From positions 40,762-104,761 of the forward strand of contig CAJMLV010000004.1 of the NCBI GenBank assembly GCA_905214345.1: 64,000 nucleotides of DNA, in the 5' to 3' direction. This stretch comes from an uncultured bacterium (lineage in GTDB: Bacteria > Bacillota > Clostridia > Oscillospirales > Ruminococcaceae). Positions within the stretch are counted from its first letter, which is position 1; each line of letters opens with the position of its first letter. Positions 7,281 to 16,713 of this stretch are shown here, in pieces. The translations under genes were made by a program, and so were the position numbers. Under the pieces are notes generated by a model. That model saw only the letters and a program-made list of their open reading frames with translations. It ran no database searches and was not told the origin of the DNA.

Positions 7281-9233
7281 ATGAACGTGACGAAAAAGTT
7301 CGTCTGCCTGGCGCTCTCCGGCGCCATGTGCCTGTCTCTGGCGGCCTGCGGCGGCAGCGGCGGCAGCACCACCGCAGAGGGAGCGGCGGTCTACCGTGAG
7401 CTGTATTCCAATGAGGTCACCACCCTGAACTACCTGACCACCAGCCTGACCAACGAGTACAAGATCGGTGCCAACGTGGTGGATTGCCTGGTGGAGTACG
7501 ACTCCTACGGCAACATCATCCCGTCTCTGGCTGAAAGCTGGGAGAGCAACGAGGACATGACCCAGTGGACCTTCCACATCCGCCAGGGTGTGAAGTGGGT
7601 GGACAAGGACGGCAACGAAGTCGCCGACGTCACCGCCAACGACTGGGTGTCCACCGCCCATTATGTAAATGATGCTCATAACTCGGCGGATAACCAGTAC
7701 ATGTATTCCACCGGCGCCGTGGTGCACAATGCCCAGGCCTACTATGACTACACCGCCTACCTGCTGACCCTGGAGACCCTGGGACTGGCCACCGGTGAAA
7801 ACGCCGTGGACGACACCGGCGAACCCATCGAAGTGGTGGACCCGGTGGAAGCCGACAGCATCGGTGTGCAGGCAGTGGATGATTACACCCTGGTCTATAC
7901 CCTGGATCAGCCCTGCCCCTTCTTCCTGAGCGTTCTGTCCTACACCTCTTATATGCCGGTGTACGGACCCTTTCTGGAAGAGTGCGGCGACCAGTTTGGC
8001 CTGGACAACGAGAACCTGCTGTACAACGGTGCCTTCATCCTGTCCAGCTATCTGCCTCAGCAGGAGCGTATTCTGACCAAGAACCAGAGCTACTGGGACA
8101 AGGACAACGTCTTTATTGACGAGATCCGCCAGATCTACAACGCCGAAGCCATCAACGTCAGTGTTTCCATGTATCAGGCGGACGAAAGCGATTATGCGGC
8201 TGTGCCTTCCGACCTGCTGGACGCCATGCTGGCCGATGAAAGCACTGCCAGCCTGGTGCACGGTTCCCGCCCGGACGTTTCCTTCAGCTACTTCTACAGC
8301 TTCAACTTCGACCCGCATTTTGATGAGCAGTACGAGCCGGAAAACTGGAAGATCGCCGTCAACAACGAAAACTTCCGTAAGGCTGTCATGGCGGCTCTGG
8401 ACCGTGTGAAGGCCCTGACCGTCAGCGAACCCTATAACCCCTCCGACCTGCTGAACAACACCATCACCCCCGCCAACTTTGCGGTGGGCGACGGCAAGGA
8501 TTATACCCAGTACGATGCCCTGGTCTCTTACACCGAAGGCGACAGCTTCGACGCCGCCAAGGCGGTGGAGTACCGGGATGCCGCCAAAGCGGAACTGACT
8601 GCCGCGGGTGCGACTTTCCCCATCAAGGTGCTCATGCCCTACAACCCCAGCACCGCCAACTGGGATAAGGAATGTCAGGTTGTGGAACAGCAGATCGAAG
8701 GAGTGCTGGGTACCGACTTCATCGACATCATCGTCCAGGCTGGTCCCGAGACCGGATTCCTCTCTGCGGTGCGCCGCAGCGGCGACTATGCCCTGATGAA
8801 GTGCAACTGGGGTGCAGACTACGCCGATCCCCAGACCTGGACCGAACCTTTTGTGGATACCAACACCTACGGCTACTGGAACCTGAGCGAAGACCCCGAT
8901 ACCCAGGCCCTGTTCGCCGAGTACATGGCCAAGGTGGAGGAAGCCAAGTCCATCTACAACGATGACGCCGCCCGCTACACCGCCTTTGCGGAAGCCGAAG
9001 CCCTGCTGATCGAGCATGCCATTGCCATTCCCTTCAGCGTTTCTTCCGGCGACGGGTACATCATCTGCGACCTGAACCCGCTGGAAGGGGAGTATGCTCC
9101 CTACGGCGTGGCCCCGCAGCGCTACAAGTACCAGAAGCTGTATGACACTTCCATGAGCATGGAAGAATTTGAGACCGCTTACGCTGCCTGGAAGGAATCC
9201 CGTGCCCAGGCCATTGCCGCAGCGGCCGAATAA
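7281..9233 (+). CDS. oppA: Oligopeptide ABC transporter substrate-binding lipoprotein
   Basis: 650 residues. The lipoprotein signal peptide ends at the lipobox LAAC (Cys at about residue 23), followed by a Gly/Ser linker. The rest is an SBP_bac_5 (cluster C) binding protein: IPSLAESWESN and WTFHIRQGVKWVDKDG are the typical early strands. It captures peptides outside the membrane for the permease encoded downstream. At 650 residues it is longer than most OppA proteins, which run about 540-600. Strong hairpins follow the gene and probably keep its mRNA more abundant than that of the downstream transporter genes. Confidence 0.92.
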   Translation: MNVTKKFVCLALSGAMCLSLAACGGSGGSTTAEGAAVYRELYSNEVTTLNYLTTSLTNEYKIGANVVDCLVEYDSYGNIIPSLAESWESNEDMTQWTFHIRQGVKWVDKDGNEVADVTANDWVSTAHYVNDAHNSADNQYMYSTGAVVHNAQAYYDYTAYLLTLETLGLATGENAVDDTGEPIEVVDPVEADSIGVQAVDDYTLVYTLDQPCPFFLSVLSYTSYMPVYGPFLEECGDQFGLDNENLLYNGAFILSSYLPQQERILTKNQSYWDKDNVFIDEIRQIYNAEAINVSVSMYQADESDYAAVPSDLLDAMLADESTASLVHGSRPDVSFSYFYSFNFDPHFDEQYEPENWKIAVNNENFRKAVMAALDRVKALTVSEPYNPSDLLNNTITPANFAVGDGKDYTQYDALVSYTEGDSFDAAKAVEYRDAAKAELTAAGATFPIKVLMPYNPSTANWDKECQVVEQQIEGVLGTDFIDIIVQAGPETGFLSAVRRSGDYALMKCNWGADYADPQTWTEPFVDTNTYGYWNLSEDPDTQALFAEYMAKVEEAKSIYNDDAARYTAFAEAEALLIEHAIAIPFSVSSGDGYIICDLNPLEGEYAPYGVAPQRYKYQKLYDTSMSMEEFETAYAAWKESRAQAIAAAAE

Positions 9234-9240
9234 CCATTTC

Positions 9241-9352
9241 AAAACCGCAATTTTCCGCCGCGCCGGTGCATTTTGTGCCGGCGCGGCGCGTGCGGTTTTG
9301 CGGCGGGGCCCGTGGTACCACGGACTCCGCCGCAAGGCCGTACCAACGGCCG
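9241..9352 (+). repeat. Three tandem stem-loops in the oppA-oppB gap
   Basis: Hairpin 1: AAAACCGCA (9241-9249) with TGCGGTTTT (9291-9299) around a GC-rich CGCCGG-CCGGCG core. Hairpin 2: GCGGCGG (9300-9306) with CCGCCGC (9327-9333) around the perfect palindrome CCGTGGTACCACGG (9310-9323). Hairpin 3: GGCCGT-ACGGCC (about 9336-9352). Hairpin 1 is followed by TTTTG and may partly terminate. The set probably protects the oppA message and lowers expression of downstream genes. Confidence 0.7.
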
Positions 9353-9390
9353 AAGTATTAGAAGTTTAACACGGAAAGGGGAAGGACCCA

Positions 9391-10341
9391 TTGGCCAAGT
9401 ACATGCTCAAGCGTGTGCTGCACGCGCTGGTGACCTTGTGCATTGTCATCGTCATCGTCCTTGTGCTGCTGCGCCAGATGCCGATCGAGGGCTACTTCAA
9501 CAATTTTGACAAACTCAGCGATGCGCAGATCAAGGTAGGCCTGCAGCAGCTTGGTTTGACCGACCCGCTGCCCAAGCAGGTGCTCAATTACTTTGTGCAG
9601 CTGCTGCATGGGGACCTGGGCACCTCCAACAAATACCGGGAAGGCTATTCCATTGCCAAGATCATCGCCCAGAAAGCCCCCATCTCCATCCAGATCGGGC
9701 TTATCAGCTTTGCGGTGTCCCTTGCGGTGGGCCTGCCCCTGGGCATCCTCATGGCCCGGTCCACCCGCACCCGCCTGAAGGTGTGGGACAAGATCGGTAC
9801 CGTGCTCATCGTGGTGGTGCAGGCGGTTCCCTCGGCAGTGTACCACCTGCTGATCCAACTGTACGGCAGCGAACTTCTGGGTGTTTCCATGCTGTTCAAT
9901 ACCCGCAACGCCGCCACCTGGATTCTGCCTATCTTCTCCCTTTCCATCGGCAATATTGCTTATTACGCCATGTGGCTGCGCCGCTATATGGTGGACGAAT
10001 CCAACAAGGATTATATCCGTCTGGCGCGGGCCAAGGGTGTGCCTGCCGCCCGCATCAGCCGCAGCCATGTGTTCCGCAATGCCATTGTGCCGCTGGTGCA
10101 GTACATTCCCAACTCCATCCTCTTCACCCTCATGGGGTCCCTGTATGTGGAAAGCCTGTATTCCATCCCCGGCATGGGCGGCCTGCTGGTGCAGGTCATC
10201 AAGCTGCAGGACAACACCATGGTGCAGGCGCTGGTTTTGATCTACGCCTCCGTGTCGGTACTGGGCCTGCTCTTCGGTGACCTGCTCATGGCCCTGGTAG
10301 ACCCGCGAATCAGTTTCACTGCAAAGGAGGGGGCGCGCTGA
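9391..10341 (+). CDS. oppB: Oligopeptide ABC transporter permease
   Basis: A 316-residue inner membrane permease of the OppB/DppB type. The N-terminal helix (MLKRVLHALVTLCIVIVIVL) is followed by a periplasm-like loop and five further helices. The EAA loop that docks the ATPase is YIRLARAKGVPAARISRSHV (about residues 210-229). The start is TTG 9391 with a GAAAGGGGAAGGA SD; ATG 9403 is an alternative. Its stop overlaps the oppC start (TGATG), so the two permeases are translationally coupled. Confidence 0.9.
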   Translation: MAKYMLKRVLHALVTLCIVIVIVLVLLRQMPIEGYFNNFDKLSDAQIKVGLQQLGLTDPLPKQVLNYFVQLLHGDLGTSNKYREGYSIAKIIAQKAPISIQIGLISFAVSLAVGLPLGILMARSTRTRLKVWDKIGTVLIVVVQAVPSAVYHLLIQLYGSELLGVSMLFNTRNAATWILPIFSLSIGNIAYYAMWLRRYMVDESNKDYIRLARAKGVPAARISRSHVFRNAIVPLVQYIPNSILFTLMGSLYVESLYSIPGMGGLLVQVIKLQDNTMVQALVLIYASVSVLGLLFGDLLMALVDPRISFTAKEGAR

Positions 10342-11369
10342 TGACATTCCGCAGCATGAAAACCGCACAGCTGGAAGCGGCGCTGAACGAAGAACTGAAA
10401 AAGCAGACCGACCCCACCGCCGCTTATGCGGACCTGCCGGAGGAGGAACTCTTTACCCCCGCCGACTTCGACCATTCCCGGGCGGAACGGGGCGGCTATT
10501 CCAACTATTCCTACTGGGGCGCCACCCTGCGTTCCTTCTTCAAGAATAAGGTGGCGGTGTTTTTCCTCTGTGTGATCGTGGTGGTGGTGGCCTTTACCTT
10601 CATCCAGCCCCTGCTGCCCGGCCAGCATGACCCCAAGACCATCAACAACGACCCCGCCACCGGGGTGCAGATCATCAACCGCGCGCCGGACTCCGAATTC
10701 TGGTTCGGCACCAACTCCATCGGCCAGGACCTGTGGGCACGCACCTGGGCAGGTACCCGCACCTCACTGGGCATCGGCCTGGCGGTGGCCTGCTTTGAAG
10801 CACTCTTCGGTACTTTTATCGGTGTGCTGTGGGGGTATGTGCGCAAGCTGGATACCTTCTTTACCGAGCTGTACAATATCTTCGATAACGTTCCCCAAAC
10901 TCTGGTACTGATTTTGGTTTCCTACATCATGAACCCCGGCGTGGGCACCATCATTTTTGCTTTGTGCCTCACCGGCTGGCTGGGCATGGCCCGGTTCATC
11001 CGCAACCAGATCGTCATTATCCGGGACCGGGATTACAACCTGGCGTCCCGCTGCCTGGGCACCACCACCGGCCGCATCGTCACCAAAAACCTGCTGCCGT
11101 ATCTGGTTTCGGTCATTGCCCTGCGCATGTCCCTGGCCATTCCCGCGGCCATCGGCAACGAGGTATTCGTTACTTATATCGGCATCGGCCTGCCCACCGA
11201 CATTCCCTCCCTGGGCAACCTGGTCCAGGCGGGGCGCTTGCTCATGAGCCAGCCCAGCCTGCGCTACCAGCTGCTGTTCCCCACGGCGGTGCTGGCCCTC
11301 ATCACCATCAGCCTGTACGTGGTCGGCAATGCTTTTGCGGATGCCGCCGACCCCAAAAATCATGTGTAA
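10341..11369 (+). CDS. oppC: Oligopeptide ABC transporter permease
   Basis: A 342-residue permease of the OppC/DppC type. It has a long cytosolic N-terminus (about 1-60), then a first helix (KVAVFFLCVIVVVVAFTF), an extracytoplasmic loop with EFWFGTNSIGQDLWARTWAG (family signature, about residues 117-136) and the BPD permease core. The EAA loop is YNLASRCLGTTTGRIVTKNL. It forms the heterodimeric channel with OppB. It starts at an ATG overlapping the oppB stop and is followed 13 bases later by the first ATPase gene. Confidence 0.9.
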   Translation: MTFRSMKTAQLEAALNEELKKQTDPTAAYADLPEEELFTPADFDHSRAERGGYSNYSYWGATLRSFFKNKVAVFFLCVIVVVVAFTFIQPLLPGQHDPKTINNDPATGVQIINRAPDSEFWFGTNSIGQDLWARTWAGTRTSLGIGLAVACFEALFGTFIGVLWGYVRKLDTFFTELYNIFDNVPQTLVLILVSYIMNPGVGTIIFALCLTGWLGMARFIRNQIVIIRDRDYNLASRCLGTTTGRIVTKNLLPYLVSVIALRMSLAIPAAIGNEVFVTYIGIGLPTDIPSLGNLVQAGRLLMSQPSLRYQLLFPTAVLALITISLYVVGNAFADAADPKNHV

Positions 11370-11382
11370 GGAGGACACCGTC

Positions 11383-12456
11383 ATGCAGCAAAACGATACG
11401 GTCCTTCTTTCTGTACAGGACCTCAACTTCAAGTTCACCCTGCGCGGGCAGACTCTCCACGCCATCCGGGGCATCTCCCTGGATGTGTACAAGGGCGAAA
11501 GCCTGGCCATTGTGGGGGAATCCGGTTCCGGCAAAAGCGTGCTGGTCAAGACCCTCATGGGCCTGAACGACCAGAACGGCTATATCGAAAGCGGCAAGAT
11601 CCTGTACAACGGCCAGGACCTGGCCACTTTCACCAGCGACAAGCAGTGGCAGGCCATCCGCGGCCGGGAATTTGCCATGGTCCTGCAGGACCCCATGACC
11701 AGCCTGAATCCCCTCAAGACCATCGGCTGGCAAATCAAGGAGGCGCTGGAACTTCACCAGGGCCTGCGTGGGGCTGCTGCGGATGCCGCCGTCTGCGAAC
11801 TGCTGGCGGAAGTGGGCATCCCAGAACCCCAGCGCCGTGCCAAGCAGTATCCCCATGAATTCTCCGGCGGTATGCGCCAGCGTGTGGTCATCGCCATCGC
11901 CATGGCCTGCCGGCCCAAAATTCTGATCTGTGACGAGCCCACCACCGCCCTGGATGTGACCATCCAGGCCCAGATTCTGGGGCTCATTAAGAACATGCAG
12001 AAGAAATACGACCTGACCACCATCTACATCACCCATGATCTGGGTGTGGTAGCCAACGTGGCCGACCGCATCGCCGTCATGTACGCCGGTGATATTGTGG
12101 AAGTGGGCCGCTGCGCCGAGGTGTTCTACGACCCCCGTCATCCCTATACCTGGGCGCTGCTGTCCAGCCTGCCCCAGCTGGGGGTCAAGGGCGAACCCCT
12201 CTATTCCATCGAAGGCACTCCGCCCAACCTCTTCCATGAGGTACACGGCGACGCCTTCGCGCCGCGCAACCCCCAGGCGCTGAAGATCGACTTTGTCAAG
12301 CGCCCGCCCATGTTCGAGGTCACCCCCACCCACCGGGCACGCACCTGGCTGCTGGACCCCCGGGCGCCCAAGGTGGAACCGCCCGAACACATCCGCGCCC
12401 TGCGGGAAAAGGGCCGCGCACTGAAACTGACAGGGGAGGGGACTGCCGATGCCTGA
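11383..12456 (+). CDS. oppD: Oligopeptide ABC transporter ATPase
   Basis: 357 residues. Walker [11 protein letters not shown] (about residues 47-56), Q-loop [11 protein letters not shown], signature [16 protein letters not shown], Walker [13 protein letters not shown] and switch [13 protein letters not shown] are all intact. The C-terminal extension is the oligopeptide-transporter type but lacks the usual Cys-rich 4Fe-4S-like motif. ATG 11383 is chosen because AAGGAGG lies just upstream. It probably pairs with the next gene product as an ATPase heterodimer. The stop overlaps oppF by eight bases. Confidence 0.92.
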   Translation: MQQNDTVLLSVQDLNFKFTLRGQTLHAIRGISLDVYKGESLAIVGESGSGKSVLVKTLMGLNDQNGYIESGKILYNGQDLATFTSDKQWQAIRGREFAMVLQDPMTSLNPLKTIGWQIKEALELHQGLRGAAADAAVCELLAEVGIPEPQRRAKQYPHEFSGGMRQRVVIAIAMACRPKILICDEPTTALDVTIQAQILGLIKNMQKKYDLTTIYITHDLGVVANVADRIAVMYAGDIVEVGRCAEVFYDPRHPYTWALLSSLPQLGVKGEPLYSIEGTPPNLFHEVHGDAFAPRNPQALKIDFVKRPPMFEVTPTHRARTWLLDPRAPKVEPPEHIRALREKGRALKLTGEGTADA

Positions 12457-13393
12457 TACACGCAAGAAACTGCTGGAACTGGACCATGTGCGGGTGCAGT
12501 TCGGCAAAAAGCGCCGTCCCTTTGTGGCGGTGAAGGATGTTTCCTTCGACATCTACCAGGGCGAGACCTTCGGCCTGGTGGGGGAATCCGGTTCCGGCAA
12601 GACCACCATCGGCCGTGCCATCATCCGGGCCAACCCGGTGGCAGCCGGTGAGATCCGCTTTGACGGCCGCCGCATTTCCGGCAAATTGTCGCCTCAGGAG
12701 GATCGCCAGGTCACCCGGGACATCCAGATGATCTTCCAGGACCCCATGAGTTCCCTGAACGAGCGCGCCAAGGTTGGCTATATCGTTTCCGAGGGGCTGT
12801 ATGCCCCCGGGCACCATCTCACCGAGGAACAGCGCCGGGAAAAGGTAAACAAGGCACTTTCGGACGTGGGTCTGCTGCCGGAGTTTGCCTCCCGCTTCCC
12901 CCATGAATTTTCCGGCGGCCAGCGCCAGCGTATCGGGATTGCCCGGGCGCTCATTATGGAGCCGAAATTCATCGTGGCGGACGAACCCATCTCCGCCCTG
13001 GATGTGTCCATCCGGGCCCAGGTGCTCAACCTGCTCTCCGCCTTACAGAAGGAGCGGGGACTGACTTATCTGTTCATTGCCCACGACCTCTCGGTGGTGC
13101 GGTTCATCTGTGACCGCATTGCGGTCATCCATAAGGGTGATATTGTGGAGCTGGCCGAAAGCGAACAGCTGTTTGCCCATCCGCTGCACCCCTATACCCG
13201 GGCACTGCTGTCCGCCATTCCCCAGCCGGACCCCATTGCGGAGCGCAACAAGAAGCTGCTGGTGTACGACCCGTCCTGCCATGATTACACTCGGGACCTG
13301 CCCCAGTGGTGCGAGATCGAACCCGGCCATTTTGTGCTGGGCAACCAGAAGGAACTGGACGGCTACCGGGAATCCCTGGTCAAAGCCGAATGA
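12449..13393 (+). CDS. oppF: Oligopeptide ABC transporter ATPase
   Basis: 314 residues with Walker [16 protein letters not shown]-loop [14 protein letters not shown], signature [16 protein letters not shown], Walker [13 protein letters not shown] and switch [13 protein letters not shown]. It is the second ATPase of the importer, overlapping oppD by eight bases (ATGCCTGA). The C-terminal oligopeptide_HPY-like segment has one Cys ([20 protein letters not shown] holds two). The peptidase gene begins 20 bases downstream in the same transcript, which points to the substrate class. Confidence 0.92.
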   Translation: MPDTRKKLLELDHVRVQFGKKRRPFVAVKDVSFDIYQGETFGLVGESGSGKTTIGRAIIRANPVAAGEIRFDGRRISGKLSPQEDRQVTRDIQMIFQDPMSSLNERAKVGYIVSEGLYAPGHHLTEEQRREKVNKALSDVGLLPEFASRFPHEFSGGQRQRIGIARALIMEPKFIVADEPISALDVSIRAQVLNLLSALQKERGLTYLFIAHDLSVVRFICDRIAVIHKGDIVELAESEQLFAHPLHPYTRALLSAIPQPDPIAERNKKLLVYDPSCHDYTRDLPQWCEIEPGHFVLGNQKELDGYRESLVKAE

Positions 13394-13413
13394 CCGCCGA
13401 CAAGGAGGGCTCT

Positions 13414-14253
13414 ATGCAAGCCATTATCAATCGTTCCATCTGCCCGTTGTATGACGAAGCGGCAGCCTGCGCCGCCAACCCGGGGGAAGCCTGCGTCACC
13501 GACGAAGCGTTGCTTGGCATGCCGGTGGAGATCACCGGGGAAGCTGACGAGCTGGGACGCCTTCCCATCAAGACCTTCTACGGCTATCCCGGCCGTGTAC
13601 AGGCGCAAGACCTGGTGCAGGGCAAAGCCGCCGAATCCTTTATGGCGCTGCCCCAGAAAGTCGTGCTGCACAAAAACTTTGTGGATGTGCTGGCCGAGCC
13701 CAAGGTGCAGGGCGCGTATGTGATGACCGGAATTCCCCGGGGCGCCCGGCTGGCCATCTGCGGCGAAGCCGCCGACGGCTGGCAGCCGGTGCAGCTGCCC
13801 GACGGCCGCAAGGGCTATGTGTGCGAAAGCGCCCTGGATACCCTGTGGCAGGCTCCTTGCGCCGAGAACCACCGGGAACTGCGCAAGGCTCTGACCGCCG
13901 CCGCCCGCCTGTATGCAGGCACCCAGTACCGCTGGGGCGGCAAGACCCCCATGGGCATTGACTGCTCGGGGCTGTGCAGCATGGCATATCTGCTGTGCGG
14001 CATCGTCATCTGGCGGGACGCCCATATCAAGGAAGGTTATCCCATCCATGAGATTCCCCTCTCCGAGATCCGCGCCGGGGACCTGCTCTATTTCCCGGGG
14101 CATGTGGCTATGTACCTGGGCGGCGGAGAATATATCCATTCCACCGGCCGGGCGGGGGATAACGGCGTGACCATCAACAGCCTGTACCCCGAAGCCTCCA
14201 ACTACCGGGCGGACCTGCCCGGGCAGATCACCGCCGTGGGCAGCTATTTCTGA
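13414..14253 (+). CDS. SH3-containing NlpC/P60 cysteine peptidase
   Basis: 279 residues with no signal peptide. The N-terminal half (about 1-150) resembles paired bacterial SH3 domains. The C-terminal NlpC/P60 domain starts at AGTQYRWGG and carries DCSGL (catalytic Cys), GHVAMYLG (catalytic His) and IHSTG (third polar residue). Cytosolic proteins of this layout, such as YkfC, cut gamma-D-Glu-diamino acid bonds in murein peptides after import. Position at the end of an opp operon fits a role in cell-wall peptide recycling. The SD AAGGAGG precedes ATG 13414. The substrate is inference; the fold and active site are clear. Confidence 0.85.
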   Translation: MQAIINRSICPLYDEAAACAANPGEACVTDEALLGMPVEITGEADELGRLPIKTFYGYPGRVQAQDLVQGKAAESFMALPQKVVLHKNFVDVLAEPKVQGAYVMTGIPRGARLAICGEAADGWQPVQLPDGRKGYVCESALDTLWQAPCAENHRELRKALTAAARLYAGTQYRWGGKTPMGIDCSGLCSMAYLLCGIVIWRDAHIKEGYPIHEIPLSEIRAGDLLYFPGHVAMYLGGGEYIHSTGRAGDNGVTINSLYPEASNYRADLPGQITAVGSYF

Positions 14254-14284
14254 GCCTGCATTTCTGCCAAGACGCCGATATAAC

Positions 14285-14340
14285 AAAACCACCCCTGCGC
14301 AGCGGCCTTCCGGTCGTTCTGCGCGGGGGTGGTTTGATTT
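14285..14340. terminator. Bidirectional terminator between the opp operon and pnp
   Basis: AAACCACCCC-GCGCAG pairs with CTGCGC-GGGGTGGTTT around a small inner loop. T-rich sequence follows on both strands (GATTTT on plus, GGTTTTGTTA on minus). Confidence 0.8.
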
Positions 14341-14364
14341 TACGGGTTACACGGGGCAGTCAGA

Positions 14365-16509
14365 TTACTGCTTGGCCTGCTCGGCGCGCTTCTTGGCGAT
14401 GGCAGCCACAGCGTCCTTGCGGGACAGGTTGATGCGGCCCTGCTGGTCGATGTCGGTGACCATGACGTAGATGGGATCACCCACAGCCACAACGTCTTCC
14501 ACGTGTTCCACGCGGTGGTCGTCCAGCTTGGAGATGTGAACCAGGCCTTCTTTGCCCGGGGCAATCTCAACAAAGGCGCCGAAGTTCATCAGACGGGTCA
14601 CGCGGCCCTTGTAGATGGCGCCCACTTCGGGATCTTCCACAATGGTCTTGATGGTGGAGATGGCGCGCTTGGCATCGTCCAGATCAATGGCAGAGATGAA
14701 GACGTGGCCGTCCTCCTCAATGTCGATCTTGCAGTTGAAGTTGGCGCACATTTCCTGGATGACCTTGCCGCCCTTGCCGATGACGTCCTTGATCTTGTCA
14801 ACGGGGATCTGCATGCTGAACATCTTGGGAGCGTACTTGGACAGTTCCTTGCGGGGCTCGGCAATGCAGGGCTTGATGATCTCGTCCAGAATGTACAGAC
14901 GGCCCTTGCGGCACTTCTCCAGGGCTTCTTCCACGATCTCATAGGTCAGACCGTCGATCTTGATGTCCATCTGGATGGCGGTGATGCCGCGGCGGGTGCC
15001 GCCTACCTTGAAGTCCATGTCGCCGTGGAAGTCTTCCACGCCCTGGATGTCCAGCATGGTCATCCAGCGGTCGCCTTCAGTGATCAGGCCGCAGGAGATA
15101 CCGGCAACGGGAGCCTTGATGGGCACGCCGGCGTCCATCAGAGCCAGGGTGGAACCGCAGATGGAAGCCTGAGAGGTGGAGCCGTTGGAGGACATGATCT
15201 CAGACACGCAGCGGATGGTGTAGGGGAACTCCTCCATGGAGGGCAGAACGGGGATCAGAGCGCGTTCCGCCAGAGCGCCGTGGCCGATCTCGCGGCGGCC
15301 GGGGCTGCGGGGAGCGCGGGCCTCGCCGGTGGAGTACGGGGGCATGTTGTAGTGGTGGATGTAGCGCTTGGTGGGCATATCACCCAGGTCATCCATGGTC
15401 TGGGCGTCGCGGGTGGAGCCCAGAGTGCAGATGGTCAGGCTCTGGGTCTGGCCGCGGGTGAACAGGCCGGAGCCATGCACGCGGGGCAGCAGGCCCACTT
15501 CGGCGTTCAGGGGACGGATCTCGTTGATGCCGCGGCCGTCCACGCGCTTGCCTTCATCCAGCAGCCAGCGGCGCACCACGTACTTCTGCATCTTGTAGCT
15601 GATCAGGTCCAGGGTAGCGGCGTCCAGGTCGGGATGCTCTTCCGCAATCTTGTCCATAATGGGCAGCAGAGCGGCGTCGCGCACGTTCTTGTCGTCGGTG
15701 TCCATGGCGGCCTTGAACTCGTCCAGATGAGCGGCGCTGATCTCCTTCAGCAGGTCGTAGTCCAGATCCATGGAGGTGAACTCGATCTTCGGCTTGCCGA
15801 TCTCGGCCACGATGCCGTTGATGAAGGCCAGCATCTTCTTGATTTCGGCATGGCCGGCCTTGATGGCGGCCATCATGGTGGCTTCGTCCACCTCGTTGGC
15901 GCCGGCTTCGATCATCACGATCTTGTCCATGCTGGCGGCCAGGGTCAGGGACAGGTCGCTCACATCACGCTGGGCCTTGGTGGGGTTCAGCACGATCTCG
16001 CCGTCCACCAGGCCGACGGAGATGCCCGCGATGGGGCCCTTCCAGGGAATGTCGGACATGGCGATGGCCAGAGAAGCGCCGTTCATGCCGGCAATCTCGG
16101 CGGAGTTGTCCGGGTCTAGGCTCATGACGGTCATGGTCACGCAGACGTCATTGCGCATGTCCTTGGGGAACAGGGGACGGATGGGACGGTCCACCACGCG
16201 GCTGGACAGGATGGCGTGTTCGCCGGGGCGGCCCTCACGGCGCATGAAGCTGCCGGGAATACGGCCGGCGGCGTACAGCTTTTCCTCGAACTCAACGCTT
16301 AGGGGGAAGAAGTCGATGCCGTCCCGGGGCTTTTCGCTCATGGTCACGTTGCACAGCACGCAGGTCTCGCCATAGCGGATCATCGCGCTGCCGTTGGCCA
16401 GACCGCACAGCTTGCCGGTCTCCACCACGAACGGGCGCCCCGCAAAGGTGGTTTCGAACTTGCGGTAGTTGGGGAAGGTCTCTTTGCGGGAAGAAAATTC
16501 CAGTGCCAT
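14365..16509 (-). CDS. pnp: Polynucleotide phosphorylase
   Basis: A 714-residue 3'-5' phosphorolytic exoribonuclease. It has two RNase PH domains (N-terminal GRPFVVETGKLCGLANGSAM; second core with GSGLFTRGQTQSL and the phosphate-binding STSQASICGSTLALMDAG), then KH (IPVDKIKDVIGKGGKVIQEM) and S1 (GAIYKGRVTRLMNFGAFVEI) RNA-binding domains at the C-terminus. ATG 16509 is chosen from AAGGAG eight bases upstream and from alignment to the usual N-terminus. It lies downstream of rpsO, the conserved order, but the rpsO terminator separates them, so pnp may depend on read-through or its own weak promoter. Confidence 0.96.
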   Translation of the reverse strand: MALEFSSRKETFPNYRKFETTFAGRPFVVETGKLCGLANGSAMIRYGETCVLCNVTMSEKPRDGIDFFPLSVEFEEKLYAAGRIPGSFMRREGRPGEHAILSSRVVDRPIRPLFPKDMRNDVCVTMTVMSLDPDNSAEIAGMNGASLAIAMSDIPWKGPIAGISVGLVDGEIVLNPTKAQRDVSDLSLTLAASMDKIVMIEAGANEVDEATMMAAIKAGHAEIKKMLAFINGIVAEIGKPKIEFTSMDLDYDLLKEISAAHLDEFKAAMDTDDKNVRDAALLPIMDKIAEEHPDLDAATLDLISYKMQKYVVRRWLLDEGKRVDGRGINEIRPLNAEVGLLPRVHGSGLFTRGQTQSLTICTLGSTRDAQTMDDLGDMPTKRYIHHYNMPPYSTGEARAPRSPGRREIGHGALAERALIPVLPSMEEFPYTIRCVSEIMSSNGSTSQASICGSTLALMDAGVPIKAPVAGISCGLITEGDRWMTMLDIQGVEDFHGDMDFKVGGTRRGITAIQMDIKIDGLTYEIVEEALEKCRKGRLYILDEIIKPCIAEPRKELSKYAPKMFSMQIPVDKIKDVIGKGGKVIQEMCANFNCKIDIEEDGHVFISAIDLDDAKRAISTIKTIVEDPEVGAIYKGRVTRLMNFGAFVEIAPGKEGLVHISKLDDHRVEHVEDVVAVGDPIYVMVTDIDQQGRINLSRKDAVAAIAKKRAEQAKQ

Positions 16510-16556
16510 AGTGTTTTCTCCTTCATGGATATATTTCCAAGGCGCCTGTGCTTTGA

Positions 16557-16605
16557 GCAATAAATCCGGCGTCGCCCCGGCGTGACGCGGCGCTCGATTT
16601 ACTGC
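16557..16605 (-). promoter_or_regulatory. Long stem-loop in the pnp leader
   Basis: GCAATAAATC (16557-16566) pairs with GATTTACTGC (16596-16605) with one G-U, enclosing a GCGTC-GACGC helix (16569-16573 with 16584-16588). It lies about 50 bases before pnp. A structured pnp leader is an autoregulation target in E. coli; similar use here is inference. Confidence 0.5.
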
Positions 16606-16665
16606 ACAAACCACGGTGTGCCCAAGTCCTGGGGAAAATGGAGTGCAGAGAACCAGAAAATAATA

Positions 16666-16700
16666 GAAAAAGGCAGGGCGCATCGCAGTGCGCCCTGCCC
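16666..16700 (-). terminator. rpsO terminator
   Basis: Minus strand: GGCAGGGCGCA pairs with TGCGCCCTGCC (arms at 16689-16699 and 16672-16682), short loop, followed by TTTTTCT. Confidence 0.85.
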
Positions 16701-16713
16701 GTTTTGCCAAGAA

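Noticed and set aside
16510..16710. An N-terminal extension of pnp upstream of ATG 16509.
   Set aside because: It would cover the rpsO terminator and the leader stem-loop, and ATG 16509 has a good SD and matches the family N-terminus.
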